From: Cyclobacterium jeungdonense
GTDB taxonomy: Bacteria > Bacteroidota > Bacteroidia > Cytophagales > Cyclobacteriaceae
DNA length: 64,000 nt
Assembly (NCBI RefSeq): GCF_010994275.1
Contig: NZ_WMCD01000011.1
Location: forward strand, 124,001-188,000
Direction of reading: 5' to 3'
Shown: in pieces, positions 9,014 to 19,065 of the stretch
How positions within the stretch are numbered: position 1 is the first letter of the stretch
Layout of the letters: each line of letters begins with the position of its first letter
Made by a program: the position numbers and the translations under genes
The notes under the pieces: model-generated
The model's input: the letters and a program-made list of their open reading frames with translations, nothing else
Databases searched by the model: none
What the model was told of the DNA's origin: nothing

Positions 9014-9121
9014 ATGATCAAGAAACATTGCTTTACAGATGTGTGGTTGGTGGGGTTTAAGAAACAAAAAGGCCACCGGAAAAATCCTCATTTTTCTATT
9101 GGTACAAGAGGGTACAATTGA
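9014..9121 (+). pseudogene. Short remnant resembling the start of an AbiEii-type nucleotidyltransferase toxin
   Basis: A 35-codon frame begins MIKKHCFTDVWLVGFKKQKG and stops at TGA 9119-9121. The CFT-x-x-W-x-x-GF-x-x-QKG-x-x-R pattern resembles the N-terminus of AbiEii/AbiGii-like toxins, which usually follow the antitoxin type seen as a remnant at 8602. Only the first 30 or so residues survive. A further unrecognised frame (ending QFMTKHMYHLVKDIIE) fills the gap from about 8893 to 9017 and overlaps this start by four bases. Confidence 0.3.
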
Positions 9122-9246
9122 TAATCAATAATTGAGAATTCCACCTCCTCCCGCTGTTTTTAGGGGGCTGAATTTGCAGGATAAGGCTATAATTTACAGT
9201 AATTATTAAGCAACCAAATGATCTGACAGCCAAACGAATTTTGTAT

Positions 9247-9759
9247 TTATAGCGGACAGGCTATCCTCAACGTATCCTGAGTTTGCCAAATACTTTGCAT
9301 CCAAACTGGAACCCAAATTTTCGGACTCCTTACACTCGCCCCTATATATATATACTCCAAGGTTTGATCAGTACTGGAATGTTGGAGCAGCTCCCTGACT
9401 TCCTCCAAACTCAGGGTAAATTCCCGATAACAAATCGAGGTAAAGGTTTGTCTGGCATCGTGTGTGGTTATGGTTTGATGAAGCTCGAACTCACCTTCTC
9501 TGTATTTTTTTTCCACCACACAGGAGGTGTAAACGATCCTGTCAATTTCCGCTCGTTTAGCCAGCCGCTTAATCAGTACGTTTTCGCATTGCTGCTGTAC
9601 TTTGAGGATTTTCTTCTCGTGTTTATACTTTTCGTAGTATAGATCACTCAGACTGCCTTTCCGGGATGCCGAAATATCCTCCATGAAGTATTTACTATGC
9701 CTTGCTGCCGAAGCATGCCTCCAACCCTGTCGTTCATGGTTGCAAGGGTTTGAAGTCAA
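9247..9759 (-). pseudogene. Truncated tyrosine recombinase fragment
   Basis: The C-terminal half of this 170-residue frame carries integrase catalytic signatures: ITTHDARQTFTSICYREFTL gives the H-x-x-R box, and LEEVRELLQHSSTDQTLEYI gives the L-x-x-L-x-H-S-S segment leading to the expected Tyr. The first catalytic Arg region, the core-binding domain and the arm-binding domain are missing, and the sequence after the Tyr region (RSPKIWVPVWMQ) does not look like a normal recombinase end. It is a remnant of a second mobile element on the same strand as the complete recombinase at 6716. The N-terminal residues are probably not genuine coding sequence. Confidence 0.65.
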
Positions 9760-10799
9760 TTAACATCGTTGAAGGTTTACTTGGCCTGCGTGGTTTTTTC
9801 TTTTTAAAAGCAATAGTTCAATCGAATTTTCTACCTCTCATTGAATCGCTAGTGCTAGATTTAATGGTACCTATGCTTCATATAAAGTAAAAATAGTCAA
9901 TTCTTTCATTAAAAGAGACTATTACTTATAGCGTAAAAAAAGACACAGCAAACCTGAATAGACAATAATGTGTCATTACTTATCAATTATGCGCATTTCA
10001 TTACCAAATTATTATTTTTTACTGCTTTATTGACTATTTATTAACATCTAACTTTAATTACAGGCATACAAAAATAAACACTTAATTTTAGATAGAATAT
10101 TACATAATTTCAATATTATCTTACTTTAATTTATGAAGTAAAAACAAAACATCTTTTAATATTTTGATTACTGAAAAAATTGCTTTTTAAATACATAAAA
10201 AAAATCTATATTAATCATTTAAGAAATAAATCATTAGAAAGAAGTCTAAATATTTGTCATACTTGGGTTTCAGGATTGTTTTCCCGATAAGGATGGATTT
10301 GTCATTTAGCATCCTACAAGTGGGTAAATGCAAGTCGGTAGAGAGATTCAAGAAATACTGTCGTCGTCATTATTTTCCGGGTTTCCGGTGACAGAATAGG
10401 CAATGTGGAACAGTGAAGTGGCAATAAAGAACTATTAAGTGAATTCGCTACGCTGGTTCGGGAAAACCAGTATAAAAGGGAAAATTTTTACCAACTACTT
10501 ATTACGACCATATTATCCAAGCCTTAGTGGAGAGGTATGCAATATTCTGCCTACTCCCGCAAACCTATATTAACCATTTTACTAACATTTCCAGTAGTAT
10601 ATGATAAAGGAGGATGGGAAAAGCACCCAAGCCACAAAATTATTCAGTGACAAAAACTCAATTAAATTTTAGTAAACCCAAAACCCAGAGCACTATGTCC
10701 ACAGGATAAAACGAAAAAAGTATCGAGCAGTATTAAAAGCCGAGGTAAAAAAACGCACAGAACTCGGTTTCAATCCAAATTTATTTAAAAATAAAAAAA
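9760..10799. other. AT-rich gene-free stretch before the first SusC
   Basis: About 1 kb. The first half is very AT-rich and the second half is of ordinary composition. I see no coding frame with a recognisable protein, no sigma/anti-sigma gene and no RNA gene. The last part must contain the susC promoter, but I could not place it confidently. Confidence 0.5.
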
Positions 10800-13700
10800 A
10801 TGGAAAAAAAACTATTTTATGAAGATTTTGTAAATCTTCCCCGTAATCCCATGTGGGTTACGCAATTATGTTTGTTTATGTTGATGACCACTTCTGCAAT
10901 GTTCCTCAGTACCATTTCCTATGCGCAGGGTACAAACATCGAGCAATCGCAGCAAAAAACGGTCACCGGTGAAGTAACCGATACCGAAGGTCTCCCTTTA
11001 GTTGGGGTTGCGGTTTTAGCAAAAGGTACCTCCAACGGTACCGTTACGAATCTAGACGGCGAATTTTCACTTACCATTCCTAGGGATACGGAAATTTTGC
11101 AGTTTTCTTACATAGGCTATCAACCGCAGGAAGTTGCGATTGGATCCCAGTCAACATTCAACATTACAATGTCTGAAGCTGCAGTTGGGTTGAAGGAGGT
11201 GGTTATTACCGCACTGGGTATTTCTCGTGAGAAAGAATCATTGGGATACTCGGTAGGAACAGTTGATGGCGAGGATTTAAATAAAACGCCACAGGCTAGT
11301 GTACTTAGCTCCATGCAAGGGAAGATAGCCGGTGTACAGATTTCTCAAACCTACGGAGTTAAAGGTTCTTCTATGAATATGGTTATTAGAGGAGCATCAT
11401 CTTTAAACTCAGACAATCAACCTTTATTCGTTATTGATGGTGTGCCCGTTTACAATTCTACTGACAACCTATTTAATCAGGCTGACCTTGGCAATGCTAT
11501 TTCAGACATTAACCCAGAAGACATAGCATCAATGTCAGTATTAAAAGGACCTAGTGCTGCGGCTCTTTATGGATCACGTGCGGCGAATGGGGTAGTACTA
11601 ATTACGACGAAATCAGGTTCCGGTAAGGAAAAAGGTTTAGGGGTGGATTTCAATTCTTCCTTTATTGTTGACAATCCTTATCAATACCTTCCTGTTCAAA
11701 ATGAGTTTGCTTCTGGGCAAGAAGGTGCATTTGTATTTGAAAACGATGCCTACGAATTTTGGGGACCAAAGTTAGACAATGGTTTTATTGCACAACAAAG
11801 AAACCAGGATAGTCCAGCTGAATTGGTTTCTCATAAAAACAATATAAATCGTCAGCAAGATTTTTATCAAAACGGATGGACACAAGTAAACAATGTGGGG
11901 GTTAATGGTAACTATGACAAAGCCAATTTTCGCGTTTCTTTGGGTAACTACCTTAACAAAGGTATTATGCCGAATGTAGATTTGAAAAAGAATAATATCA
12001 GCATCAATGGAACCATGAACCTGACTGATAATTTGGAGGTGACGGTGATGACGTCTTTAAATGAGTCAAGCTCGGGTAATAGGCCTAATACGTATAGAAG
12101 TTTTCTCACGCCCACAAGAGCCATTTTAACTGTTGGACCGCAAGTTGACATGTCCCTTTATAGCAACCCGGAAACATGGTGGATGCCTAACCAGGAGGGT
12201 ATCGTTCAAACTCGCTGGAAAGAAAGGTGGAACAATCCTTACCTGATGCAAGAGCTGGCTACCACTAGTTTTGATCGGGTACAGGCAATGACTAAAATAC
12301 AAGTGGGTTGGGAGATTGCTAAGGACCTGCGCTTTACAGCAAGATACTTACGGAGTCAATTAAACCAAAGAGCAGTTAATCAAAGGCCGTGGGATACAGT
12401 TGATTCAAAGAAAGGAAATTATGATATTCAAAATTCCGGTTTTAGGGAACAAAACTGGGAGGGGATTTTCTCTTATAACAAAACTTTTGGGGATTTTGAC
12501 CTACAGGCCAATGCTGGTGGAACTCTTAGATACAACTACCAGGAAAATATTCATAATTCGACAACTAACCTGGTTATTCCTGGCTTGTATACCATTAGTA
12601 ATGGAGGTCCGGGTTCGGTCATTTACACCAACTTTTTGAGTAAAAAGAAAGTGAACAGCCTATTCGGCCAAACCTCTTTAGGCTATAAAAATACGGTATA
12701 TCTTGACCTGACGGCTAGGAACGATTGGTCTAGTACATTGCCAAAAGAAAACCGCTCGTATTTTTACCCTTCAGCCTCTTTAAGTGTGCTGGTAAATGAA
12801 ATGTTTGCGATGCCAGCTTGGGTTAGCCTCGCCAAGATTCGTGCAGGTTATGCTCAGGTGGGAAATGATGTAGATCCTTATCAGCTTCAAAGATATTATA
12901 ATTTTGGTGCAGATTGGGGAGATACCAAACGAGCCAGTATTGACAAGGTTGCTAAAAATGCGCAACTAAAACCTGAAATAGCTACGTCGAAAGAAATTGG
13001 AGTTGACTTGTCTTTGTTTAATAACAGATTAACACTAGATGCCACCTATTATACTATGGATAATAAAAATCAGGTACTTGGCATTAGTACCCCAATTACT
13101 TCAGGGGCAAACAGCAAACTGATCAATGCCGGATTGGTAAGAAGTAATGGCTGGGACATAACGCTAGGCTCCTCTATTATTAGACAACAGGATTTTTCGT
13201 TTGATTTAGGATTAAATTTCACTAGAAATAGAACTACCATTGTAGAGCTAGCTGATGGAGTCGAATACTTTGGGTATAGCCAGGGATACGCCTATTTCTA
13301 TACCTATCCAGGAGATCAAGTAGGAGATATTTATCAAGCTCCTTATTTTAAAGTGGAAGATCCAAACTCTGAGTACTATGGTCATGCCATCATATATAGT
13401 AATGGTAAGCCTGAAAGAGATCAAAATCCTGAGAATTTTGAAAAAATTGGAAACTACAACCCTGATTTTATATTGGGCATAAACCCTAATGTGCAATATA
13501 AAAACTTTAGTTTTACCGCAGTTTTTGATTGGCGATCAGGAGGTGAATTCTATTCAGAGACGTTGAGGCAAGGAAAGAATGATGGAAGGTTTCCAGAATA
13601 TATTAACGGAAGCGTGGATTATGACCCCAACGTAGACATTGTACAACAAATCAAAGATAACCCTGAGAAATTTTCACATGAATGGGTTGGAGGACGAGAT

Positions 13701-14189
13701 TCTGAATATGGTGGTTTTCCTTGGCAAGACGAGCAACAACGAGAAACCAGAAGCTATATCAATGCTGATGGGGAAAAAGTATATGTAAATGATGCTAGTT
13801 TTGCTGTAGGAGTGAGAGAAGACGGCGAAGGAGGATATATTGAGAATTTTGGAGGCCCGGGAACCATATGGCTAAGTCCCTATAACGCGCAAAAGGGCGC
13901 TGATAGATACCTGGCATCAGCTAATCTTTACAGTGCTACTTATGTAAAGTTAAGAGAGGTATCAATTACCTATCGGTTTCCTAAGGCTATCGTAAATAAA
14001 ATGAACCTCCAAAATATGTCTTTATCGCTATTAGGTCAAAACTTATTTATGTGGACAAAACACAATGTATTCATCGATCCTGAAACGGCTTACACCGCCA
14101 GAGGAAATAGGAATGAACCGGGGTATGAGTTTTACTCTGTGATTCCACGTACCCGTAGTCTCGGTATGAAATTAGCTGTTGGGTTTTAA
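10800..14189 (+). CDS. SusC/RagA-family TonB-dependent outer-membrane transporter
   Basis: This is the outer-membrane pore of a SusCD-type glycan or oligomer importer, energised by TonB. Residues 1-43 form a signal sequence with a hydrophobic run ending at SYAQG. A carboxypeptidase-D-like regulatory domain follows (about 52-140, VTGEVTDTEGLPLVGVAV to LQFSYIGYQPQEV). The plug domain (about 150-275) shows MVIRGASSLNSDNQPLFVIDG and SVLKGPSAAALYGSRAANGV, motifs of the SusC group. The rest is a large beta barrel. Length (1129 aa) is usual for the family. It is followed 18 bases later by its SusD partner. No adjacent enzyme or regulator reveals the substrate. Confidence 0.93.
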   Translation: MEKKLFYEDFVNLPRNPMWVTQLCLFMLMTTSAMFLSTISYAQGTNIEQSQQKTVTGEVTDTEGLPLVGVAVLAKGTSNGTVTNLDGEFSLTIPRDTEILQFSYIGYQPQEVAIGSQSTFNITMSEAAVGLKEVVITALGISREKESLGYSVGTVDGEDLNKTPQASVLSSMQGKIAGVQISQTYGVKGSSMNMVIRGASSLNSDNQPLFVIDGVPVYNSTDNLFNQADLGNAISDINPEDIASMSVLKGPSAAALYGSRAANGVVLITTKSGSGKEKGLGVDFNSSFIVDNPYQYLPVQNEFASGQEGAFVFENDAYEFWGPKLDNGFIAQQRNQDSPAELVSHKNNINRQQDFYQNGWTQVNNVGVNGNYDKANFRVSLGNYLNKGIMPNVDLKKNNISINGTMNLTDNLEVTVMTSLNESSSGNRPNTYRSFLTPTRAILTVGPQVDMSLYSNPETWWMPNQEGIVQTRWKERWNNPYLMQELATTSFDRVQAMTKIQVGWEIAKDLRFTARYLRSQLNQRAVNQRPWDTVDSKKGNYDIQNSGFREQNWEGIFSYNKTFGDFDLQANAGGTLRYNYQENIHNSTTNLVIPGLYTISNGGPGSVIYTNFLSKKKVNSLFGQTSLGYKNTVYLDLTARNDWSSTLPKENRSYFYPSASLSVLVNEMFAMPAWVSLAKIRAGYAQVGNDVDPYQLQRYYNFGADWGDTKRASIDKVAKNAQLKPEIATSKEIGVDLSLFNNRLTLDATYYTMDNKNQVLGISTPITSGANSKLINAGLVRSNGWDITLGSSIIRQQDFSFDLGLNFTRNRTTIVELADGVEYFGYSQGYAYFYTYPGDQVGDIYQAPYFKVEDPNSEYYGHAIIYSNGKPERDQNPENFEKIGNYNPDFILGINPNVQYKNFSFTAVFDWRSGGEFYSETLRQGKNDGRFPEYINGSVDYDPNVDIVQQIKDNPEKFSHEWVGGRDSEYGGFPWQDEQQRETRSYINADGEKVYVNDASFAVGVREDGEGGYIENFGGPGTIWLSPYNAQKGADRYLASANLYSATYVKLREVSITYRFPKAIVNKMNLQNMSLSLLGQNLFMWTKHNVFIDPETAYTARGNRNEPGYEFYSVIPRTRSLGMKLAVGF

Positions 14190-14207
14190 TTATAATAAAT
14201 ATTGATC

Positions 14208-15884
14208 ATGAAGAAAATTATAATAATAATATTATCCATTACATTCATTCCAATTTTAAACTCATGTAGTGATTTTGATAAATTGAATGTAAGTCCCAAT
14301 GATGTAAACGAAGTTGATCCAAACTTTCTATTAACTACAAGTACATACAATTTTGCTAATACGTATAGTGAATTTGGTTATTGGGGTTCAAGAATTCCTT
14401 CGTTGTTGCAGTATTACCAAGTGGGTGATGGTTATAAATCGGAGGAATTAAATGCGCTGTATTGGACGCCGGGACAAAGTAGTCCTTGGGGAACTATTTA
14501 CTCTAATTTAGTAGATGTGCAAGCCATGTCTGATCTCAGTGTTGAGCAAGGAAACGTTTTTACGGAGGCTGTCGCTTTGGTATATCAGGCTGGACTTATA
14601 GATTTAGCTACTAAGATCTATGGTGATGTTCCCTTTTCAGAAACCAATCAGCTGGAAGAAGAAATTGTTTTTCCAAAATATGATGAGCAAAAAGAGATTT
14701 ATGAAACCCTGCTGGTCAATTTGAAAACAGCAAAAAATATGATTGAAGGGATTCCCGGATCTAAAGTTCCTGTATTAGATGGGTATGATTTGTTGTACGA
14801 TGGAGACAAAGACAAATGGGTAAAGTTTGTCAATTCACTCAGAATCAGGATGTGTTTGTTGTTAAATAACAAAAGAAATGAATTAAGTATTGATTTAGAT
14901 GCTGAGTTCCAAGATGCTGCTCAAAATGTTTTCACAAGTAGCGATGACAATGCTGTGCTGGATTATCTAGGAAATTCTGCAGCTACTTCTTTTCGAGGGG
15001 GACCATTTAGGGCTTCTGAACTGACATATGCCAGGAGAATGGGCTTAGGTTTTCTTAATTCATTAAGAGATCAAAATGACCCGAGATTGTATAGGTGGTT
15101 ACGACCTGTTGAAAAAAAATGGGATAAGGATATTGCTGCAACAACAACGATCCAATACACAGATCCGCTAGGACAGACATTCCCTATTGAAGTATTGCCA
15201 TACCCTAATGGCTATGATGACCTGGATACAAGTCTGTACGTTGGATTACCGGTTGGTAGTCAGGCTTCATGGACAGCCTATAATGCCGGTCCTCAAGCAA
15301 CATCAGTTGAGCCCAAAACTACTCCGTTCAATAGTCGTCTCAGTGAGATTTATTTTCAAAATGCAAATCAATATGTTGGCATGAATATTATTACCTATTC
15401 TGAAGTTGAATTTATATTGGCAGAAGCTGCAGCTATTGGGGCATTTGGTGTCAGTGATGCAGAAGGTCATTATAAAAAGGCTATTGAAGCTTCTATGGAT
15501 GAATGGGGAATATTTGGTGATTATGTAGGAGGATTTGATTTTAATGAATTTTATAGTCAGGAAGATATTGACTTGAGTCAAGCAACCAATGAGCATGAGC
15601 GCATTATGACTCAAAAATATATATCGATGTTTTTCAGACCCGAGCCATGGTTTGACTGGCGTAGAACAGGTTATCCGGATTTTGTACCTCCCTATGATGG
15701 TGCTCAGCCTGCAATTCCTATTAGGTATCATTATGATTCACCTACCCCTCCTGATCCTCAGTATGTAGCTAAATACAAGGAAGCTGTTGAGAGGTTGGAA
15801 AAAACTGAATTTGTACAAGTGCCAACAAATGACGATACCCGCTCACGAATGTGGTTATTGCAAGGTACAAATAAACCGTATTAA
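14208..15884 (+). CDS. SusD/RagB-like substrate-binding lipoprotein
   Basis: This is the surface lipoprotein lid of the upstream SusC pore. I choose ATG 14208 (MKKIIII) rather than the upstream TTG at 14202. The signal peptide ends in a lipobox (ILNSC), so the protein is a lipoprotein. The mature part begins SDFDKLNVSPNDVNEVDPNF and includes LIDLATKIYGDVPFSE and the C-terminal PEPWFDWRRTGYPDF, features of the SusD-like_2 subgroup (PF12771-type), often annotated as nutrient-binding outer-membrane lipoprotein. Length is about 558 residues. The pair is closed by a strong terminator. The ligand cannot be read from sequence. Confidence 0.92.
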   Translation: MKKIIIIILSITFIPILNSCSDFDKLNVSPNDVNEVDPNFLLTTSTYNFANTYSEFGYWGSRIPSLLQYYQVGDGYKSEELNALYWTPGQSSPWGTIYSNLVDVQAMSDLSVEQGNVFTEAVALVYQAGLIDLATKIYGDVPFSETNQLEEEIVFPKYDEQKEIYETLLVNLKTAKNMIEGIPGSKVPVLDGYDLLYDGDKDKWVKFVNSLRIRMCLLLNNKRNELSIDLDAEFQDAAQNVFTSSDDNAVLDYLGNSAATSFRGGPFRASELTYARRMGLGFLNSLRDQNDPRLYRWLRPVEKKWDKDIAATTTIQYTDPLGQTFPIEVLPYPNGYDDLDTSLYVGLPVGSQASWTAYNAGPQATSVEPKTTPFNSRLSEIYFQNANQYVGMNIITYSEVEFILAEAAAIGAFGVSDAEGHYKKAIEASMDEWGIFGDYVGGFDFNEFYSQEDIDLSQATNEHERIMTQKYISMFFRPEPWFDWRRTGYPDFVPPYDGAQPAIPIRYHYDSPTPPDPQYVAKYKEAVERLEKTEFVQVPTNDDTRSRMWLLQGTNKPY

Positions 15885-15910
15885 TTATTTATTGACATCC
15901 AATTAGTTAA

Positions 15911-15951
15911 AGAGGGTTTACTGAAACGGATATCAGTAAACCCTCTTTTCT
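15911..15951 (+). terminator. Rho-independent terminator of the first susCD pair
   Basis: AGAGGGTTTACTGA (15911-15924) pairs with TCAGTAAACCCTCTT (15933-15947) around a short loop, followed by T-rich sequence. It starts 27 bases after the SusD stop codon. A long, nearly perfect stem of this kind is a convincing terminator. Confidence 0.85.
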
Positions 15952-15990
15952 AAATGAAAATTAATGGTAACAACAATGGGTAGTATTTAT

Positions 15991-16350
15991 GCCGGTTGCA
16001 GCCGTACAGGAGAAGCACGATGGTGCGACTGAAGGTGCGGAATGAGTGGCAGAAGGGGCCTATTTGTCTTTGACTAGAGGTTAAAAGTCAGATTTTGGCT
16101 GGATTTACCTAGAAACCTGAAGGGAAATGGTCCTGTCGGAACTGCCTGGCAGGACTTTTTTCATGCCGATTCCCCAAGTTAAAATGGGACTGGAAAAAGG
16201 CAATCCAATTTTATCTATCTCCTGGCAGTTTTCCAGAAAATCAAAATGAAAATGCTAGTTAAAGGATTCGGTAATTTTCCTATATTTAGTGCGGATTTCT
16301 TGATTAGGCTGAAAGCAAAATAGCTGCAAGGGTGCGGTTAACCAGTAATG
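15991..16350 (+). repeat. Dispersed intergenic repeat 1, copy A
   Basis: Shares a series of matching blocks, in the same order, with 22709-23026: CCGGTTGCAGCC-TACAGG at the start, GGAA-TGCCTG-CAGGACTTTTT in the middle, then ATGAAAATG-GAATGCTA-TT and TTCGGTAATTTTCC-ATATTTAG, then GCGGTTA near the end. The middle block forms a hairpin followed by a T run (about 16131-16161). Neither copy encodes a recognisable protein. Confidence 0.7.
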
Positions 16351-16387
16351 TTGAACAATATTTTGGCTTTCTCATTTCTTAAATGCA

Positions 16388-16474
16388 ACACAACAAGTTG
16401 GACAGGTTCTGTCAAGGGCGGCCTGTGTTGTGTCTATGGCAAGCCGTGATGACTGGTTCTAACCAGCTGTTACC
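16388..16474 (+). repeat. Dispersed intergenic repeat 2, copy A
   Basis: Matches 31966-32051 in order: CA-C-GGACAGG, TGTCA-GGGCGGCCT-TGTTGTG, then CTGGTTCT-ACCAGCTGTTA against CGGGTTCTGGTCAGCTGTTA. It lies just after copy A of repeat 1 but copy B is elsewhere, so the two repeats are independent. Confidence 0.55.
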
Positions 16475-16894
16475 TTTTCATTTGAGATGAAAATACATTT
16501 AGGCGCCTGTCAATGTATTCGTAAAAAAAAATAAAACCTGGAACAGCCTAATCGAGGAACGGAGGGATGTGCCCTTGAGGGGTCAGTATGCTCCGGATAA
16601 TTTAAAACAAGGGCACGACATCTGCCGGATTAACAGGTACATTTTCGCTATTTTTTAGTCTCCGGCTTTGGGGGGCAGCTAAGTCCGGTTTATCCAGGGG
16701 CTGAATTGAAAGTATAATTACCTTTGACAAACATTGCCCCTGGTAGACAATGAATGGGGTTTAATTCCCACCTGCTCTTAGCCTTGGCCACTAGGCTCCA
16801 GCAAAAGAACGTTTAGAAATGAAGTCAAGATCCATTATCTTAAAAGTCTTCCTGACTGGATTTCGGAATTGTCGTCGGAAAAATCCTAGAAACG

Positions 16895-18214
16895 TTATCC
16901 TACAATGTTCAGCACATCTGCCAGTGCCGTGGCCAATCCCAAAAAACTTAAAAATCCGAAGATGTCAGTCACCGTGGTTAGCACGATCGAAGAAGAGGTG
17001 GCGGGATCCTGTCCCAGGGACTTCAAAATTATCGGGATGACCGCTCCCGAAAACCCTGCAATGACCATAGATACCACCATTGAGATACCAATGACCACAG
17101 ACAGGCCGAAGGAGGAGGCCCAGAAATAAACGATGACAGAAGTGGTTAAGGCTACGGCAAGCCCATTTATCAATCCTACCATAATCTCTTTTCTCGCCAC
17201 TTTGAACCATTGCCCTATCCTGATTTCTCTGAGTGCCAAACCGCGCATGGTGACGGCCAGGGCTTGTGAACCTGTATTGCCCGACTGTCCTGCCACAACC
17301 GGTAAGAAAACTGCCAGCACCGTGATTCTCGCTATTGTATCTTCAAAAAAGCCCACAACGAGGGAAGCCATAAATGCAGTAATAAGATTGATATGTAGCC
17401 AGGGTAGCCTGTTCTTTACAGCAAGGGAAACTTTTGACAGGGCACGTTCTTCTCTACCCGCACCAAACATGGCTTGAAGGTCTTCTGTGGCCTCTTCCTT
17501 TGAGGCAGCTACCAGGTCACCGTTTCGAATTACGCCCAGTAGCTTGTTATTGATGTCAATAACCGGTAAATGAATGATCCTCTTTTCTTCCAGCAGTTCT
17601 ACCACATCTTCCACGGGTGCTAAGGCATTTATCACGCCCAAAGGAGCTTGCAGGATATCCTTTAATTTTACATTGGGCTCCGAAATGGCGATTCTTTGAA
17701 GTGCCGCTACGCCCAAAAATGTGCCTTTATCGTCTATTACATAAATATTGGCAATACGGCGGTCTCCCAGTACTCGCAGGCGCTTCAGCACCTCTTCCAC
17801 GGTATTTTCCGGATGGAAAGTAGTTGTCATTGGGTTCATCAAATGACCCGCAGAATCCAGCGGATAGCTCATCAGCTCTTTTATTTCCCGGGCCAGTGTA
17901 GGGGATAACAAAGCCGTTTTGGCTTGAGCTTTTTCCTTATCCAGACGGGAAAGCAATCTAGCTCCCAGATAAGCATCGATGTTGGAGAAAATGTGAACAA
18001 ACAATTGATTATCCATCAGATCAATGACCTCTGTGGCAATATCAGGATTCAGGCGGGCAAACACCTGTTTGGAAACGCTTTGATCCTGTCTTTTGAGATA
18101 ATCAATGATCTCCTCAGTGGAAAAGCCATTGAGCACCGAAGCAGCATCTCCGGGAAATTTCCTGAAAAAGCCATTTATCAATTTTTCTTTAGCTGTGGTA
18201 GGGATTTGTGACAT
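16895..18214 (-). CDS. mgtE: MgtE-family magnesium transporter
   Basis: This is an inner-membrane Mg2+ channel gated by intracellular Mg2+. Residues 1 to about 125 form the MgtE N-terminal helical domain (beginning MSQIPTTAKEKLINGFFRKF). A pair of CBS domains follows (about 125-245, with MNPMTTTFHPENTVEEVLKR and INALAPVEDVVELLEE). Then comes a five-helix membrane domain (about 275-435) with the conserved PVVAGQSGNTGSQ and DPATSSSIVLTTVTDIFGF segments that line the pore in this family. Length (439 aa) matches full MgtE proteins. It is the last gene of a minus-strand operon after an MgtE_N-CBS protein and an MscS channel. Confidence 0.92.
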   Translation of the reverse strand: MSQIPTTAKEKLINGFFRKFPGDAASVLNGFSTEEIIDYLKRQDQSVSKQVFARLNPDIATEVIDLMDNQLFVHIFSNIDAYLGARLLSRLDKEKAQAKTALLSPTLAREIKELMSYPLDSAGHLMNPMTTTFHPENTVEEVLKRLRVLGDRRIANIYVIDDKGTFLGVAALQRIAISEPNVKLKDILQAPLGVINALAPVEDVVELLEEKRIIHLPVIDINNKLLGVIRNGDLVAASKEEATEDLQAMFGAGREERALSKVSLAVKNRLPWLHINLITAFMASLVVGFFEDTIARITVLAVFLPVVAGQSGNTGSQALAVTMRGLALREIRIGQWFKVARKEIMVGLINGLAVALTTSVIVYFWASSFGLSVVIGISMVVSMVIAGFSGAVIPIILKSLGQDPATSSSIVLTTVTDIFGFLSFLGLATALADVLNIVG

Positions 18215-18258
18215 GGTAAAATTTTAGCCTATTTTGATTGAATGGGGATATTGGGGTT

Positions 18259-19065
18259 TTATTCTCCCGAGCTCCCCAAAAAACCCATTAATCCGACGCG
18301 GTAAAGCTCTCCCAGTGCGGCACCCGCCTTGATAGCTTCTTTACCAAGCATTTCTTCGCTTTTTACACTTCCCCGGCGGACGGCTTCCAGCCTTAATGAG
18401 CCTACTAGAACCCCCGATCGATCTGTTACCGGCAAGGCATAATAGTAAAGCCAGCTATCATAGTTGATGACCGTTTCAAAATGAACATCATCGTAGAGTT
18501 TTGGCACACTAGTATTTGCCAAAGTAGTAAGAGGGGCATCCTTATCGGCCAACAGCAGGTCTTGCAGGTTTACAACACCATGAAGTGATTTGTTATGGTT
18601 AACCACAAATACGTAAGGAGAGATCAGCTGTTTGTGCTCCTTTAAGAAGGTCAACGCCTTGCCCACCTTGACGGATTTCCGCAAGGTAAATAGGATTGGA
18701 TCCATCAAGGCTCCTACCGTGTTTTCAGGGCTTTTCAGCTTCAGGCGCAGGGGACCTGAAACTTCCGGTGCCAGATCTTCCAATAGTGAATCGCGGAGCG
18801 GCCCCTCCATCTGTCTGAGTATCAATTCAGCCGTTTTCAGGTCTACATCTTCCAGTATTTCGATTGCGCAGGTTTGGTCAAGGCTTTCCAAAATTCGGGA
18901 TGCTTTGTAGGCATACATCGGTTCCAAAATTTTTGCTGCCAGAGCAACGGGGATTTCCTGTAACAAGCTCGCCACCTCTTCGGGCTCAAGCTCCTCGAGA
19001 ATTTGCGTTGCTGCCCGGCCGTGTTCATAAATAAAAGCCTCCAATATCTTTTCATCTGTACCCAT
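18259..19065 (-). CDS. Soluble MgtE N-terminal and CBS-domain protein without a membrane part
   Basis: A 268-residue cytoplasmic protein resembling only the regulatory half of MgtE. Residues 1-125 are superhelical repeats typical of the MgtE N domain (LEPEEVASLLQEIPVALAAK). Residues 125-245 form two CBS domains (MDPILFTLRKSVKVGKALTF and YYYALPVTDRSGVLVGSL). No transmembrane segment follows. The next gene encodes a complete MgtE, so this is not a simple split gene; it is more likely a separate sensor or modulator that pairs with MgtE or with the upstream channel. Its ATG overlaps the mscS stop codon by one base, implying coupled translation. Confidence 0.85.
   Translation of the reverse strand: MGTDEKILEAFIYEHGRAATQILEELEPEEVASLLQEIPVALAAKILEPMYAYKASRILESLDQTCAIEILEDVDLKTAELILRQMEGPLRDSLLEDLAPEVSGPLRLKLKSPENTVGALMDPILFTLRKSVKVGKALTFLKEHKQLISPYVFVVNHNKSLHGVVNLQDLLLADKDAPLTTLANTSVPKLYDDVHFETVINYDSWLYYYALPVTDRSGVLVGSLRLEAVRRGSVKSEEMLGKEAIKAGAALGELYRVGLMGFLGSSGE

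Larger units (their letters stand above)
15952..16894. other. Intergenic region carrying dispersed repeats
   Basis: No gene is supported. Most of the stretch is occupied by copy A of a long intergenic repeat (15991-16350) and by copy A of a shorter repeat (16388-16474), both listed separately. The remainder shows no recognised feature. Confidence 0.5.

Noticed and set aside
10800..15884. Idea that the first susCD pair belongs to a glycan utilisation locus with known substrate
   Set aside because: No glycosidase, sulfatase, lyase or regulator is adjacent, so no substrate can be claimed.
18214..18259. Idea that the MgtE_N-CBS gene and mgtE are one gene split by a frameshift
   Set aside because: The downstream gene already has its own complete N domain and CBS pair, so the upstream protein is a separate duplicate of the regulatory half.
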